The notes beneath the pieces were generated by a model, which saw nothing but the letters and a program-made list of their open reading frames with translations, ran no database searches and was not told the DNA's origin. The position numbers were made by a program, and so were the translations under genes. Below, piece by piece: positions 14,975 through 25,821 of a DNA stretch of 28,766 nt; the stretch's first letter is position 1, and the number at the start of each line of letters is the position of its first letter. Source of the DNA: JAUVAV01 sp965371665 (GTDB taxonomy: Bacteria; Oederibacteriota; JAAXVQ01; JAUVAV01); contig CBDUZI010000032.1 of the NCBI GenBank assembly GCA_965371665.1, positions 1 to 28,766 of the forward strand, in the 5' to 3' direction.

Positions 14975-17900
14975 CTAGGCCGCGCCGGCGTAGGATAAAG
15001 ACATTTCCCGGATACGACGAGGCGGACGCAACTGCTGCCCATTGGAGTGAAAGATTTCGTCGTCGTACAAGGTCATCAACTGTTCCTTGAGAAGATCGTC
15101 TTGCAAAAGCCGAACGGGAATTACGCGCTTGATCAAACCTGCCCGGCCGGTACGAAATTGCATGAGTTGCTGGTTGGCCGGATCAATATGCCGGAAGATC
15201 AGTAAAATATGGTCGCGGTAGGCCGGATCACCCGCCAGCTTGGCACGCCGCATTTCTTTCATAAGATGGTGCATTATGGCTGTGAGAATCTCGTTGTTTT
15301 GCGGCGAGTTATCCAACCGGCCCAGGGCACGCATCAGCCAGGCGTCCTGGTTTAAGAAGCGTTCCCGGATCCGGCGGGAAATAACCGCGTTATCATGCAG
15401 TTCGGGATCTGCCGCCAGAACTTCCTGTAAGTAACGGCCGGGAGCCAGGTAAAAAGTGGTTCCCTTGATTTTATTCGCATGATAAATGATCATCTTCAAA
15501 TGATGATCGATTTCATCCGCTTGAGTATTGGTTATCCGCAGTAGCCATAGGAAAAGAGGCGAACACTCAATCAATTTCCGGCCTTCGTGCCATTGCTTTT
15601 TCATGTGAACATTCTCCGGAACCGCATGCCAAGCGCGACGATTAACCACTTTTAAGATATCTTTTACGGCTTTCCAAAAAGCCGGCTGCCGCATAAGCAG
15701 AATAACCAACAGGACTCCGGGAAGCTTGCGTTGGGAAACTCCAAGCTTAAGGTGCAGGGAATGTTGTCCGGCCTTTTTAATCGCCCGGGATCCCATCACC
15801 AGGGCCAAGACGAGAAGTACCAGCCGCGATACCTTTTGGCGGGCTGCTATCCCGATATCCGCCGCGCCGGTTTCCTCCCCGGCTAGGCGAATCCCTTCTT
15901 TTTCAAGTCCGGAAAATCCAGCAGACCGTCCCAGCACGCCGGCCGCCGCATTTCGGAAATCCGAAAAAGGTTCCTGCAGCGCTTCTTCAGAAATCACCGG
16001 ACCCAGGCCTTTGCGGAAAACAGCTATCCGATAAAGATCATCGCGGTAATGTGTCCGCCGGATAGCTTCCGCTTCATCCTTGGAAAAACCCACCCGCCCG
16101 GAACTCTGTTCCTCCCGGACGCGCTGTTCAAAGGCGGCCGGCGCGGCTTGCTTATCCGCCAGACAGGCGATTGCTTCTCCCACTGAAGCGTGCATATCGG
16201 ATTCCAGGTTTTGCTTTTTCGCCAACCCGGCCAAGCGGTCCATATCTACGCCGGCTTTCCACCCGTGGGCTTTAGGGCAATAATTGATAAACATGATACT
16301 ACCGGCCTTCAGTTTGCGGGAGGCGCACATTATAACTTGGGAAGGAGTAAACCAGCAGGCTGCCATGCCGTCCCGGGCTTTACGGGCTTGGGCCTGCAAA
16401 ATCTTCCGGCGCTCTTCGAAATAAACACGCAGTCCGGGTATGGCGTCTAACTCCAGGGGCTGACCGTCCTCCGCAAAAAAACGCGCCTTGCCGGCACGGT
16501 TCATTTCTATCCGGACTGTGTTTTGATATTGCCCGCTCAGGATAATCATGCCCTGGAAAGCGGCCATCCGCTCCAGGGCGGCCAAGGTTTGCTCTCCCGC
16601 GGGAATATTAACCAGGCGTATATTCTCCAGAAAATCCCGATAAATTTGCGCCGCCTCAGGACGGCTTTCCATGCGCCGGGTGAAGTAAGCTGTAATGTCT
16701 TCCTGCAAACCGTCAATATCCGTAACCAAGGTATATTTGCCTTTAAATTTCCCCGGGCCGCCTAATTGCTTCCACAGCCGGAAGGCGTATTCGGCAATCG
16801 CCGGACTTTCTCCCCGGTGCAGAATCCGCTGATATTCGCTGTAGCCCGCTTGCAATCGTTCTTCCGCCTCCTGACTTGCCAGGGAGTCAGCAACCGGGTA
16901 AAACTCATCTGCCCTGTCTGGCAAAGAATCCAGACGTTCCGGCCTTGCAGCCACACCGTTGCCCATAACCCGGCCCGCCAGCTGGTCGGCCGCAGCAGCC
17001 GCCAAGCCGGTTAAGGTCCACTCTTTCCAGCGAAAGCGATTTAGCCCGGGTTCAATCAAGGAGAAGCGCAGGCGCTGGTCCGGCAGCAGCGTTTCCAGCA
17101 TAAACCGCAGCTTTTGGCCCAGAAGGCTGTCGGTAAAACGGAGCCAGGGCCGGATCAGAAAGAAACGCTGCCATTGGCCCGGCCCGGGAGATTGTGGCGT
17201 GATATTAAGCTCACGGTGGCGTTCCATAAGATTAATTAAAGGTGTGGATTCTTCCTGCCTGAGCTGCTGCTCTATGGTCCCTTGAGGCTTTCTGCTCCGC
17301 TTCTGAAGCCAATCATTAGCCATTTTTTTGGTGATCCCATGAAATCCCTCCCGCGCTGCTTCCACCTGGCCTGAATCGTAAACCGCATACGGTTCCGGCC
17401 AGGGATGGGCCAGCCGGGTGATTCCCGCCTTCTGGATTAACCGGCTGAATCCTTCCTCCCTGGTCAAGTCCTTGGTAGGGCAGTTGCTGGAGACCGCGGA
17501 AAGCTCAATAGGAACTCTGGAATAGCGGTTAATACGTTCCTCCAAAGTCTGCAGTAACAGAGGCGCGGCCTCGTGCAGATTTCGGACAACCAGCAAGCGC
17601 GCCAACTGCTCTTGCTCAATATGCATAAGCAGTGCGGGCAGGACCCAAGGGTGGCAGGGGTTTATTTCGGAAGCCTCTATTTTAAATTCAATATCCAAAA
17701 GATGTGTGATTTCCGGGCAAACCACAACAATTCGGATTTTTTCCTTGTCATAGACATGCCGGGGAGGCGCCCGGCTGATAAAGACAGCCGGTTCGAATTT
17801 TTTCAACCGGCCTAAAAAGCTAAGTCGTTCAATGACTAACCGCTCCAAACCAAAATAAGTCAACACCCAGGGGGCCGTTTTTTCATAAAGCCGATAGCCA

Positions 17901-20900
17901 TCGGCATTTTTAACATCAGAATTAATCGTATAGCATTTTTGCAGAGCCCTGATTTTTTTTAAATAATAAAAACTGAAAAGTTCCTTTCCTCCTCCGGGAA
18001 GTTTATTCGGCATGACTATAGGCTTTAATTTTCCCTGGTCGGTCACAACTTTTTTATGCCGGTTCGCCTGGGCCCGTTGCAAAAAATAACGAGCCCGGAA
18101 TAAACTGGCCTCGACCCACTCGGCCAATTCCCGGGAAGTAAGCTGTTGTTCCCTTTGCTTCTGATTTAATTCCCGCTGCCGGGGTTCGGAATACACTAAG
18201 GAAGCCTTGGTGACTCCAAAAATGATCTCCGGCGCCGGGAGAAATTCGCCGCATCCGGCCGGCGGATTTATCGTCCTTTCCGGGCCTGATTGACTCATGG
18301 CCGGAAGCGTAATCGGCTCCAACTTCAGACCCAGGCTCTGTTCAACCACCTGGTGGAGCAACCGGCCCGGCCGGGAACGCACCGCTTCATTTTGAAAGAC
18401 ATTTTCATTCCCAGGCAGGATTTCAAGATAATTCCGGACTAAGTCATGCCGATTGACGCGCAATAAAAGACGTGTGCCGTGGAGCTCATCCTGCAACACT
18501 CTGACTAATTGGCTGTCTCCCATGGTTTCACAAAGCCTGGCAGCCGCTGCTTCTACCTGTTGCAAAGTTATGGTTTTCTCCCCATCGCCCGCCGGGCGCA
18601 CCAAGACGTACTTCTCCTCAAATTCCTGAGCCAGAACACTTCGGACATGCTGCAGAGCTGTACTCACGGTATCGGCTGATAATTTCTGATCCATTAAAAA
18701 GGCAGCCCGGCCGTGTACGCCAAAGCGCTCAACATCCTGAAAACCGCTCCGGCCGTTCAGCCGGCGCATAAACGGCGTGTCCAGTATCTGGCGAAGGCGG
18801 CTTGAAATATCCTGCTCGAGCACGCGGGCCACATCTTTCCCATAGACTTGCTTGATTCTGAGGATATCCTCCAGACCGGCCAGACCTATCCAGGCATCAC
18901 CTTTTTTCTGCAGAATGTTGCGAAAACGCGCGGTTTTTGCCTCCGGTCTCTCCCGGCGCAAATTTTTATTTACCAACTTGATCGCTTCCGGAACCGGCAG
19001 GTACCGCATATCCAGCAGTATGGCATCCGGATGAGGGTGGGCCGCCTCCTTGGGATTATAATCGATTACATAAAATCGCCCGGCTTTTTTCGCCTGGTTC
19101 TCGAATAGTCTAAATGACGGCGTCCGGCGGTGTCCCACTACAATAAGATTTTTTTCCCGGACGGCATGATCCATAAGGCATTGATCCACCTGGCTGCTGA
19201 AGGGATCGCGCAGCATATCTTCTGTAAAAATCCGTTTTACCATAGCCTTGACTTCCGGCTGCATTATTGCTTCCATTTCCGGCTGATCACGATGCTGTTT
19301 TCCGTTCACGTCTTTATATTCTACCAGCATGTTGTTTTTACCTGTTCGGGAATTGAAATGCGGAGTGATCTTTATTCTGGAGATAATTTTTTGTAAGCCG
19401 ATCTGCCGGGCCGGAGTAAGCGGTGACCGGCCATCCAGACCCTTCTGCCGCTGTATGTCCAGCACTTTCCAGGCCAGGGTCCGGCGCATAAATTCCACGT
19501 TAACATAGCTGTATCCGTATTGGCGTGCCATCAGAGATGCCAGTTGGTGCTTATGAAATGTTCCCGGACCGTCCAGAGTTATAATATGGCGTATTTGTTT
19601 ATTCAAATAATTATAAGCACCCCAGCCGGCTATTAATCCGGCGGCTGCGATAAGGCCAACCGCTGCTGCTAACCCGGTTCCCGCCAGGCCCAAAATCAAA
19701 CCGGCAGCGCCTGTTCCCAGCCCTATTATGGCTCCCAGCATAAGCATCCCCAGCGCGTCCTTTTGCCTCGGATGTAAAAATCCGTTCCCTATTCGATGAA
19801 ATATTCGCGCCAGGGCAAGATATTCCAAAAGGGTAGCCGCATAATAACTGCGGCCGGCCTGGATATCCAAAAAATATTTAAGCACTGCCATCTGGCCATT
19901 GTGGCTTAATTCCAGCAGGTTGGGATTCAACAAAATCGTGCCCTCATTGCCAATATAGCCTACGTTCCCAAAAATCTGTCCCCATTTTAGTTTCTCAGAC
20001 GGCAGAACGCCGAAATGCGGTTTTTTCGGATACATCCCCGGATGCCGGGCCTGCAATCCCGTAAAGAGCGGGCCCATGAACTCTGCGATATTTTCATCGG
20101 TTAAGCGCTCTTTATTTTTTTTTCTTGCTCTGGACAAGGAAAGCTTATCCAACCCCGAAACACGGCCCAGGCCGGTATTCAGATAGGCGAATAAAAAACA
20201 GAAATAGTAATACATGCGGGGACCGGAATTAAAAAACATATAGCCGCCGGATCCCAGCGACCAACTGGTTGCAAATATAAAAGCTACCTGAGGCGCAAAC
20301 AGCATACCGAGCATTATTATAATGACCAAGGGTAAGACCAGCTTGGCCACACCAGTGCCATAGGCCTGTATTACGGCCTTGTGAAAAAGCGGAGGCGCGG
20401 CTCCACTTTTCCACGCAACAAAATATTTGTATGTCCCTTTAGTTATCTCGTAGATCAGTTTAAATAGTATATGCACGGGAGATAAGGACAGATTGCAGGG
20501 TCCTGACCACATGGCATCGGTAACGGATATGTCCAGCTTGGTGTGGGGTTTGACTTTACGGATAGCGTGAAAGTTCAGGGCCGCCACGCCTGCCATAAAA
20601 ATTGCTATCGCCAAAATTCCGAGCGTAGTGAGTGCCGATGATAGCAAGGCCAGGACGAGACTTAAATACATAATGGTAAATATCCACCCATAGGCTTCAT
20701 TTATATGGCCTTTCTGTACCAAGGCTGCGGGATAAAACAGGGGCTCCAGAAGATGGGATAATCCTGCCGAAATGAAAACATTCCAAACATAATAACCCGG
20801 CGGCAGACGCTGCAATTTTTTCTCAGCCTCCCGGGCTGCCGCCCGGTATGCCGCCAGGCTGGGGTACTTAAAAAACCGGCTCATCACCGGCAGGCGCAGA

Positions 20901-23254
20901 ACCCTGTCGCTCGCCGCATTAATAAAATATTGAGCATAAAGCTGGTAGGCTGCGACAAAAAACGGCGCTTCAATATTTTTCCGCATCTTTTCCTGTCCGG
21001 AAGGCTGCGCACGCAGCAACGGCTCCACCAGCGTGCCTGCTTCGTGATCCCCATAAACTCCCGCTTCCTCACTTCGGTCCAGGCCGGCGAGACCATAGGT
21101 TTGATATAGTTGGTAAGCCACCCAGAGAAATTTAGTCGTGCTGACAGCCAGAAAAAACATCGCTAAAACCGCGAGCGGAGGCCAGGCGCTTCCCAACAGG
21201 TTCGGTCCCAGAATCAAGACCGGCAGGATACCGGCCGCCATGGTCCCCAAGCCGTAACGCGCTGACTTGGATTCGGATAGAAAGGAACACCCTTGCCGCA
21301 GCTTTTTATATTTTCCGGCTGCGCTCTCCTTTATCCTTCCCGCAAGGCGGCCGGTATAAGCGGCCATGCGGGATAACCTCACTTTAGCCGTGGCTTCCCA
21401 TTTTTTCGCAGCAGTTCGGATGCGTGCCCCTCCCGGCTTTTTCGGATAGGTCCGCCGGCTTTGGCTAAGTATTTTGGCCAGAGTTTCTTCATCCCTCACT
21501 ACCTCAGCCTTCACAACATCAAAAATACTTCCGTTTCCCTCCAGCGCCTGACTATCTACACATGGGTAGGCGGGCGTTCCCCGGGAAGGCCTCAGGATAA
21601 TCCAGAAACAATTTTTGTTCATTTTATCCTGAACCTTAAACGCAAATATCTTCTTTTCCGGGTCGGTCCACGCTGAATCCACGTTCACTTGTATGGATTC
21701 GTCATTTTCTTGCCAGGATGACAGGGTGCGTTGAAAATGTCTTTTCAATGCTTCTTTCCCGGTCTCCCCCTGGTTGATATGGAAGTTTAAAACATTGATT
21801 TTACTAACCACGTCCATAAGTCGGCGGGTCGTGAAATCATTGAACAGACTGGAAATCTTGAAATACTGCTCTTTATCCCGCAACATCTTTTCCAGGGGCG
21901 TGCGCCGTCCGCGCAGTAGCGCAAAATAGGGGTTCGCTGTATCCAGGCGGGTAAGCCGCGGCTTTACGGAAATAAAGGAAACACTCCGCCGCTTCAGCTC
22001 TTTCTCCACCAGGACGGCATGAAAACCGCCGGCGACCAGGACGGCAAGGCGCTGATTTTGCTTTTCCATTTTCTCCAGGAGATTTTGCACAAAGGCCAGG
22101 GAACGGGTATCCGCCAGGGAATAAAAATTCTTCGCGGACTCAAGATACTGGTCCAGTTGCCCCACCCCGGGATCGAGGTCCAAATCCAGGTTGCCGGCAT
22201 ATGACCATTTTTTCAGAAAAGCCAGCAGTGTCTTCACCGAACATTCCTGCGCATGGGACCGGAAATAAGCCCACTCCTGGGGCACGGCGCTGATGTTTAT
22301 CATGTTTTCCATAACCGTCAACCGGTAAAGACACTGATCCAGTTCGCGCTGTTGAGGGGATAAATATAGAGCTTCCCGCAAGGCTTTTTCCAGGCATTGC
22401 AGTTTGACATGCTCTTCCTCCGCATCCGGCCACCCGGAGTGCCTCAGCTCCGCGCCGGTCGCAAAGACGTGTCCTCTGCGCCGCGCTTCCTTCCGGAGAA
22501 AATCACCATACCTTTTCAGGGAGATGCGGCAGTATTCATAGCTTTCTTTCATATGGTCCAGCTTGGCCAAATCCAGACTGTAGATGAAGGGCTTTAGTTT
22601 TTGAAAAGCATTACGCAGGTCCTGGCACAGACCCTGGCTGGCATAGTTTAAAAAACCATCCAACGTACTTTTCTCAGCGGCGTAGAGTTCCGGCGATTCC
22701 ACGCCCTGAAGCTTCAGAGTAAAATCACTGGTAATGGCCGCGTATTCTGCGCCTGTAATATACCCGCGCTTTAAAAAGTATTCAGCCACGTCCGTCTTGA
22801 TGCTCCTGATCGGAAGGGTAGCGAGCTTGTCCACGTTAACCAGACGGCTGTCTCCTTCCACGCCCACCAGACGCAAACCATGGCAACGGGCCAAACGCTC
22901 CAGAATTTCAGAGATGTAGCTTTGAATTTCATAATGACAATGCAGATCATGGACAAAAACCACCAGCCGCCCGTTACTGCCCTGGTAAGTATTGGTGACA
23001 GACCCCAAATCCGGCAAGATATTCGAAGCTACAGATTGAATGACGCGGGAAGCGTCTCCCCGTTTCCAGACAGCCCCGGCATAGAAAGCGGACCCGTCAA
23101 AGGCAAAACCCAAGGCGGGAAAAATCAACCCTATGGACAGCAACAGAGTCAGGACGCGATTAATCTGCTCCTGTATCTTTTTGCAAAAACGGTAATAGAG
23201 AAATCCCATCACGCCTATGCAGAGTAAAGCCGTCACCCCTAAAACAATTTCCAT
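14975..23254 (-). CDS. Giant multi-domain membrane protein, Omnitrophota type
   Basis: One uninterrupted frame encodes 2,759 residues. Residues 3-21 and 34-52 are hydrophobic. Residues 95-435 form a ChaN/TraB-like domain: VVFVHDLHCHYEIQ (98-111), LVGVEGDSRL (129-138), ITGAEYAAI, and AGGFHAVLVEKEL (408-420) before a conserved strand. A membrane part follows with helices near 668-688, 691-712, 853-897, 969-989, 1013-1029 and a glycine-rich pair at 1167-1210. Residues 1230-2470 are mostly soluble; within them YTLVTDIDG (2174-2182) and MIILSGQ (2236-2242) resemble motifs I and II of HAD phosphatases. Short hydrophobic stretches recur at 2477-2488 and 2511-2522. GGAG precedes the ATG at 23254 by nine bases. 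I recall the N-terminal domain from other very large Omnitrophota proteins; the function is unknown. It may be co-transcribed with the PHP-glycosyltransferase gene 143 bases upstream. Confidence 0.9.
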   Translation of the reverse strand: MEIVLGVTALLCIGVMGFLYYRFCKKIQEQINRVLTLLLSIGLIFPALGFAFDGSAFYAGAVWKRGDASRVIQSVASNILPDLGSVTNTYQGSNGRLVVFVHDLHCHYEIQSYISEILERLARCHGLRLVGVEGDSRLVNVDKLATLPIRSIKTDVAEYFLKRGYITGAEYAAITSDFTLKLQGVESPELYAAEKSTLDGFLNYASQGLCQDLRNAFQKLKPFIYSLDLAKLDHMKESYEYCRISLKRYGDFLRKEARRRGHVFATGAELRHSGWPDAEEEHVKLQCLEKALREALYLSPQQRELDQCLYRLTVMENMINISAVPQEWAYFRSHAQECSVKTLLAFLKKWSYAGNLDLDLDPGVGQLDQYLESAKNFYSLADTRSLAFVQNLLEKMEKQNQRLAVLVAGGFHAVLVEKELKRRSVSFISVKPRLTRLDTANPYFALLRGRRTPLEKMLRDKEQYFKISSLFNDFTTRRLMDVVSKINVLNFHINQGETGKEALKRHFQRTLSSWQENDESIQVNVDSAWTDPEKKIFAFKVQDKMNKNCFWIILRPSRGTPAYPCVDSQALEGNGSIFDVVKAEVVRDEETLAKILSQSRRTYPKKPGGARIRTAAKKWEATAKVRLSRMAAYTGRLAGRIKESAAGKYKKLRQGCSFLSESKSARYGLGTMAAGILPVLILGPNLLGSAWPPLAVLAMFFLAVSTTKFLWVAYQLYQTYGLAGLDRSEEAGVYGDHEAGTLVEPLLRAQPSGQEKMRKNIEAPFFVAAYQLYAQYFINAASDRVLRLPVMSRFFKYPSLAAYRAAAREAEKKLQRLPPGYYVWNVFISAGLSHLLEPLFYPAALVQKGHINEAYGWIFTIMYLSLVLALLSSALTTLGILAIAIFMAGVAALNFHAIRKVKPHTKLDISVTDAMWSGPCNLSLSPVHILFKLIYEITKGTYKYFVAWKSGAAPPLFHKAVIQAYGTGVAKLVLPLVIIIMLGMLFAPQVAFIFATSWSLGSGGYMFFNSGPRMYYYFCFLFAYLNTGLGRVSGLDKLSLSRARKKNKERLTDENIAEFMGPLFTGLQARHPGMYPKKPHFGVLPSEKLKWGQIFGNVGYIGNEGTILLNPNLLELSHNGQMAVLKYFLDIQAGRSYYAATLLEYLALARIFHRIGNGFLHPRQKDALGMLMLGAIIGLGTGAAGLILGLAGTGLAAAVGLIAAAGLIAGWGAYNYLNKQIRHIITLDGPGTFHKHQLASLMARQYGYSYVNVEFMRRTLAWKVLDIQRQKGLDGRSPLTPARQIGLQKIISRIKITPHFNSRTGKNNMLVEYKDVNGKQHRDQPEMEAIMQPEVKAMVKRIFTEDMLRDPFSSQVDQCLMDHAVREKNLIVVGHRRTPSFRLFENQAKKAGRFYVIDYNPKEAAHPHPDAILLDMRYLPVPEAIKLVNKNLRRERPEAKTARFRNILQKKGDAWIGLAGLEDILRIKQVYGKDVARVLEQDISSRLRQILDTPFMRRLNGRSGFQDVERFGVHGRAAFLMDQKLSADTVSTALQHVRSVLAQEFEEKYVLVRPAGDGEKTITLQQVEAAAARLCETMGDSQLVRVLQDELHGTRLLLRVNRHDLVRNYLEILPGNENVFQNEAVRSRPGRLLHQVVEQSLGLKLEPITLPAMSQSGPERTINPPAGCGEFLPAPEIIFGVTKASLVYSEPRQRELNQKQREQQLTSRELAEWVEASLFRARYFLQRAQANRHKKVVTDQGKLKPIVMPNKLPGGGKELFSFYYLKKIRALQKCYTINSDVKNADGYRLYEKTAPWVLTYFGLERLVIERLSFLGRLKKFEPAVFISRAPPRHVYDKEKIRIVVVCPEITHLLDIEFKIEASEINPCHPWVLPALLMHIEQEQLARLLVVRNLHEAAPLLLQTLEERINRYSRVPIELSAVSSNCPTKDLTREEGFSRLIQKAGITRLAHPWPEPYAVYDSGQVEAAREGFHGITKKMANDWLQKRSRKPQGTIEQQLRQEESTPLINLMERHRELNITPQSPGPGQWQRFFLIRPWLRFTDSLLGQKLRFMLETLLPDQRLRFSLIEPGLNRFRWKEWTLTGLAAAAADQLAGRVMGNGVAARPERLDSLPDRADEFYPVADSLASQEAEERLQAGYSEYQRILHRGESPAIAEYAFRLWKQLGGPGKFKGKYTLVTDIDGLQEDITAYFTRRMESRPEAAQIYRDFLENIRLVNIPAGEQTLAALERMAAFQGMIILSGQYQNTVRIEMNRAGKARFFAEDGQPLELDAIPGLRVYFEERRKILQAQARKARDGMAACWFTPSQVIMCASRKLKAGSIMFINYCPKAHGWKAGVDMDRLAGLAKKQNLESDMHASVGEAIACLADKQAAPAAFEQRVREEQSSGRVGFSKDEAEAIRRTHYRDDLYRIAVFRKGLGPVISEEALQEPFSDFRNAAAGVLGRSAGFSGLEKEGIRLAGEETGAADIGIAARQKVSRLVLLVLALVMGSRAIKKAGQHSLHLKLGVSQRKLPGVLLVILLMRQPAFWKAVKDILKVVNRRAWHAVPENVHMKKQWHEGRKLIECSPLFLWLLRITNTQADEIDHHLKMIIYHANKIKGTTFYLAPGRYLQEVLAADPELHDNAVISRRIRERFLNQDAWLMRALGRLDNSPQNNEILTAIMHHLMKEMRRAKLAGDPAYRDHILLIFRHIDPANQQLMQFRTGRAGLIKRVIPVRLLQDDLLKEQLMTLYDDEIFHSNGQQLRPPRRIREMSLSYAGAA

Positions 23255-23397
23255 TTTTTATTCTCCGGTTTTATTTGGATTAATTATAGATTTTATTGGT
23301 TAAGAAAATGTGCGGAAATTGTGTTTTTTGTGTGAATATTTATCAGATACTTTGAAGCAACCGCTGGGGAAAATACTAAATGCCACTGGATAACATG

Positions 23398-25779
23398 TTA
23401 CTGTAAAATCTCATCCCGTTTTTGCTCCCCGCCGAATAGATTTTCCAGGCTTTTTTCCCAGGTGTATTTCTGCAGAACATTTTCGCGCGCCTTAGCCTGC
23501 ATTATGGCAAAGGCTTTGGGATGATGCTTTTTAATATCCAGCAGTTTGTTTATTGCCAGGGCCCAGGCTTCCAGGTAATTGGCCGGCAAAACCATGCCGG
23601 TTTCCTGATGAATTACAATTTCCTTCGGACCGCCTACGTTGGATACGACCGCCGGCAAACCGCAAGCTTGTGCTTCCAACACTGCCATACCGAAAGTATC
23701 CGTGGTGCTGGGAAAAACTAAAAGATCGGCGGCACAGTATAATTCCGGAAGTTCTTCCCGGGGCAAACGGCCAAAAAACTTGATATCCGGCGATTTAATA
23801 TATTTGCGTTTCAGTCTTTCCAGGCAAGGTCCATCTCCGGCAATAATAAGCTGCATATCCGGATTAAGCTCCGTTAGTTCCTCGTAAAGCTTGAACAAAA
23901 AATCGATATTTTTATCTTTGGAAATCCGGCCAGAGTATAAAAGCGTGGGTTTTACAGCCTTTTTCCCTCCAAACTTGCATGTCTGAATTTCAGGCTTAAA
24001 CACTACCGTGTCCACAGCTTTATTATAGTATGTCAGTTTATGCGGCGGGTAATTCCGTGCTTTAAGAATATCCAGATAGGCTTTGGTCGGCACTTTTATC
24101 TCATCCATATGGGAATAGAACCATTTTATATATTGTTCAACCGTACCGCCTAAATCATCTTGTCCGCTGATTTGAATAATCTGCGAAGAAAAATCGGTAT
24201 GGTAAATTCCAGAGCAAGGCAGATTCAGCAGTTTGGCGGCCAGCACACCCAGCAGACCCATTGGCCCTGGTGTAGAAATAAGTATTTCATCAGGTTCTGC
24301 CTGATAAATAAGTTCCACCGCTTTAAGTACTGACGGTATAAAAAGATTAAGGTTCTCATAATATGGCAAAGAAAAGGCATGAAAATAAGGCAGTATAAGG
24401 ATGTTCGGCAGAAGGCGGGCTTCATCACTTTGAGCATCTATCGCCGCGGCTATTTGCACCTCAATCTTTTTTTCATATGCCAGCCGCCCGGTTTGTTTAA
24501 TCGTCTCCGCAACCCCGTTCATGTCCAGCAGTGTATCCGTAACCCATAGGGTCTTTTTTCTGCCCTTCCGGGAAACCGGCACATACTCCTTTCGCATATG
24601 ATTAATCATAGTCCGGCTGCGAAACATATGCCGCAAACTTGTAAAAAACGGGATAGAAATGAAAATCGCAGGAATAGCCGAGGAAATATCCCGGATTATC
24701 TTGCTGACATCACCTTTTTTAGCATTCTTTTCCAAGTCCTTAAATAACTCCTTCAAAAAACCATCCGCAACATCGGCAATATATTGAAACATGATCTGAA
24801 ACTTCCGCTCATAGTCATCCTTTTCCTCGATACGAAACTGTTCCCTCAGCCTTATAAACGCTTCCCGGACTTCATCCTTGCTCTTTGCCCACTTCCGCAG
24901 GCTTAATGGCAGGCGGTCTTTCCAGGAAGATTTAGCTCCCTGGAAAAGACTATTATGCAATTGCGTGATTAAAGGTTGGGATATGATCATTTTTTTATCT
25001 TTAGAAAAATCGTAGGCTATCTTGTAAATGGTAAAAACAAAGGTCCGGTAGTTATTATGGCGGCCGCCGACCGTGGTAAGTCTATCCTTCACACAGAAGA
25101 GGTACTCCTCCGGCGAGGAAGCACCGGCTATGGTATAGGTCGATCCAATGAAAAGACCGGCGTGATCATCACTGCCTCCGGTTATACCCTTGGCCCAGGA
25201 ATCATCACTTATCGTTTCAAGGCCGTGCTTTTTCTGCAGCGTGGCCAGGCGCTCCGGCGTAAGATTCTTTAATATTTCCATCCAGCCAAAATTACTCATT
25301 TTGTCCCGGCTGCCGTTGATCCCTTCAAACACATCGAAAAGCAGAATCAGCTTTTCCAGGTGGTTCTGCGTCAGACGGTCATTCACCGAATAAGCGGCAT
25401 GCGCGACTGAATAGGCCAAATCCCGGCGCTTAATATAATCGCGTAAGCTATAGATGTTCTGCCGGAGCGAGTCGATCTCCTCCCACTCCTGGCGGCTAAA
25501 ACCGTAGATAAGCAAATGTACTTTACATCCGTCTTCCGGAAAATAGGTGGTCGCCTCAACTCCCGTGAAGCAATCCTTCGGGTACTTATTTTTTAGATAA
25601 AAGGCTCCCTCGGTTTTATTGTGGTCGGTAAGCGTGACAAAACGCATGCCCTTGGCTTTGGCCTGGCAATAAACTTCATCCGGCCCGGTATAGGATTCGT
25701 AAGCTCCTAATTTTTTCAGAAACCAATCCGAGGCATGACGCGAATGTATTGAATGAACATGCAAATCGGCCTTGGCCAT
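23398..25779 (-). CDS. PHP phosphoesterase-GT4 glycosyltransferase fusion
   Basis: The 793-residue protein joins two enzymes. Residues 1-240 are a PHP-superfamily metallo-phosphoesterase with nearly all expected ligands: DLHVHS (His7, His9), LTDHN (Asp52, His53), Glu75, His88, His127 and GGSDDH (Asp204/205, His206). Residues 250-400 are a charged helical linker with one apolar stretch (366-381) that could touch the membrane. Residues 408-790 are a GT-B glycosyltransferase of family 4: VTDTLLDMNGVA, then LLYSGRISKDKNIDFL, LIIAGDGP, FFGRLPREELPELY, and DTFGMAVLEAQACGLP, with Asp694 where many members have Glu and Glu702 conserved. The last part resembles SqdX/MgtA-like lipid glycosyltransferases. 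A PhoB-type promoter lies directly upstream. From this I infer glycolipid synthesis under phosphate starvation. Substrates are not determined by the sequence, and nucleotide-sugar-dependent glycosylation of another acceptor is possible. Confidence 0.88.
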   Translation of the reverse strand: MAKADLHVHSIHSRHASDWFLKKLGAYESYTGPDEVYCQAKAKGMRFVTLTDHNKTEGAFYLKNKYPKDCFTGVEATTYFPEDGCKVHLLIYGFSRQEWEEIDSLRQNIYSLRDYIKRRDLAYSVAHAAYSVNDRLTQNHLEKLILLFDVFEGINGSRDKMSNFGWMEILKNLTPERLATLQKKHGLETISDDSWAKGITGGSDDHAGLFIGSTYTIAGASSPEEYLFCVKDRLTTVGGRHNNYRTFVFTIYKIAYDFSKDKKMIISQPLITQLHNSLFQGAKSSWKDRLPLSLRKWAKSKDEVREAFIRLREQFRIEEKDDYERKFQIMFQYIADVADGFLKELFKDLEKNAKKGDVSKIIRDISSAIPAIFISIPFFTSLRHMFRSRTMINHMRKEYVPVSRKGRKKTLWVTDTLLDMNGVAETIKQTGRLAYEKKIEVQIAAAIDAQSDEARLLPNILILPYFHAFSLPYYENLNLFIPSVLKAVELIYQAEPDEILISTPGPMGLLGVLAAKLLNLPCSGIYHTDFSSQIIQISGQDDLGGTVEQYIKWFYSHMDEIKVPTKAYLDILKARNYPPHKLTYYNKAVDTVVFKPEIQTCKFGGKKAVKPTLLYSGRISKDKNIDFLFKLYEELTELNPDMQLIIAGDGPCLERLKRKYIKSPDIKFFGRLPREELPELYCAADLLVFPSTTDTFGMAVLEAQACGLPAVVSNVGGPKEIVIHQETGMVLPANYLEAWALAINKLLDIKKHHPKAFAIMQAKARENVLQKYTWEKSLENLFGGEQKRDEILQ

Positions 25780-25821
25780 AGATAATCACCCCTTGTTTTT
25801 TTACCCTTCTGTTTTTCAAAA

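Noticed and set aside
23255..23397. A Pho box upstream of the giant gene
   Set aside because: TTAAC and TTAAT-like boxes occur, but their spacing is 20 bases and not 11, and the half-sites are weak.
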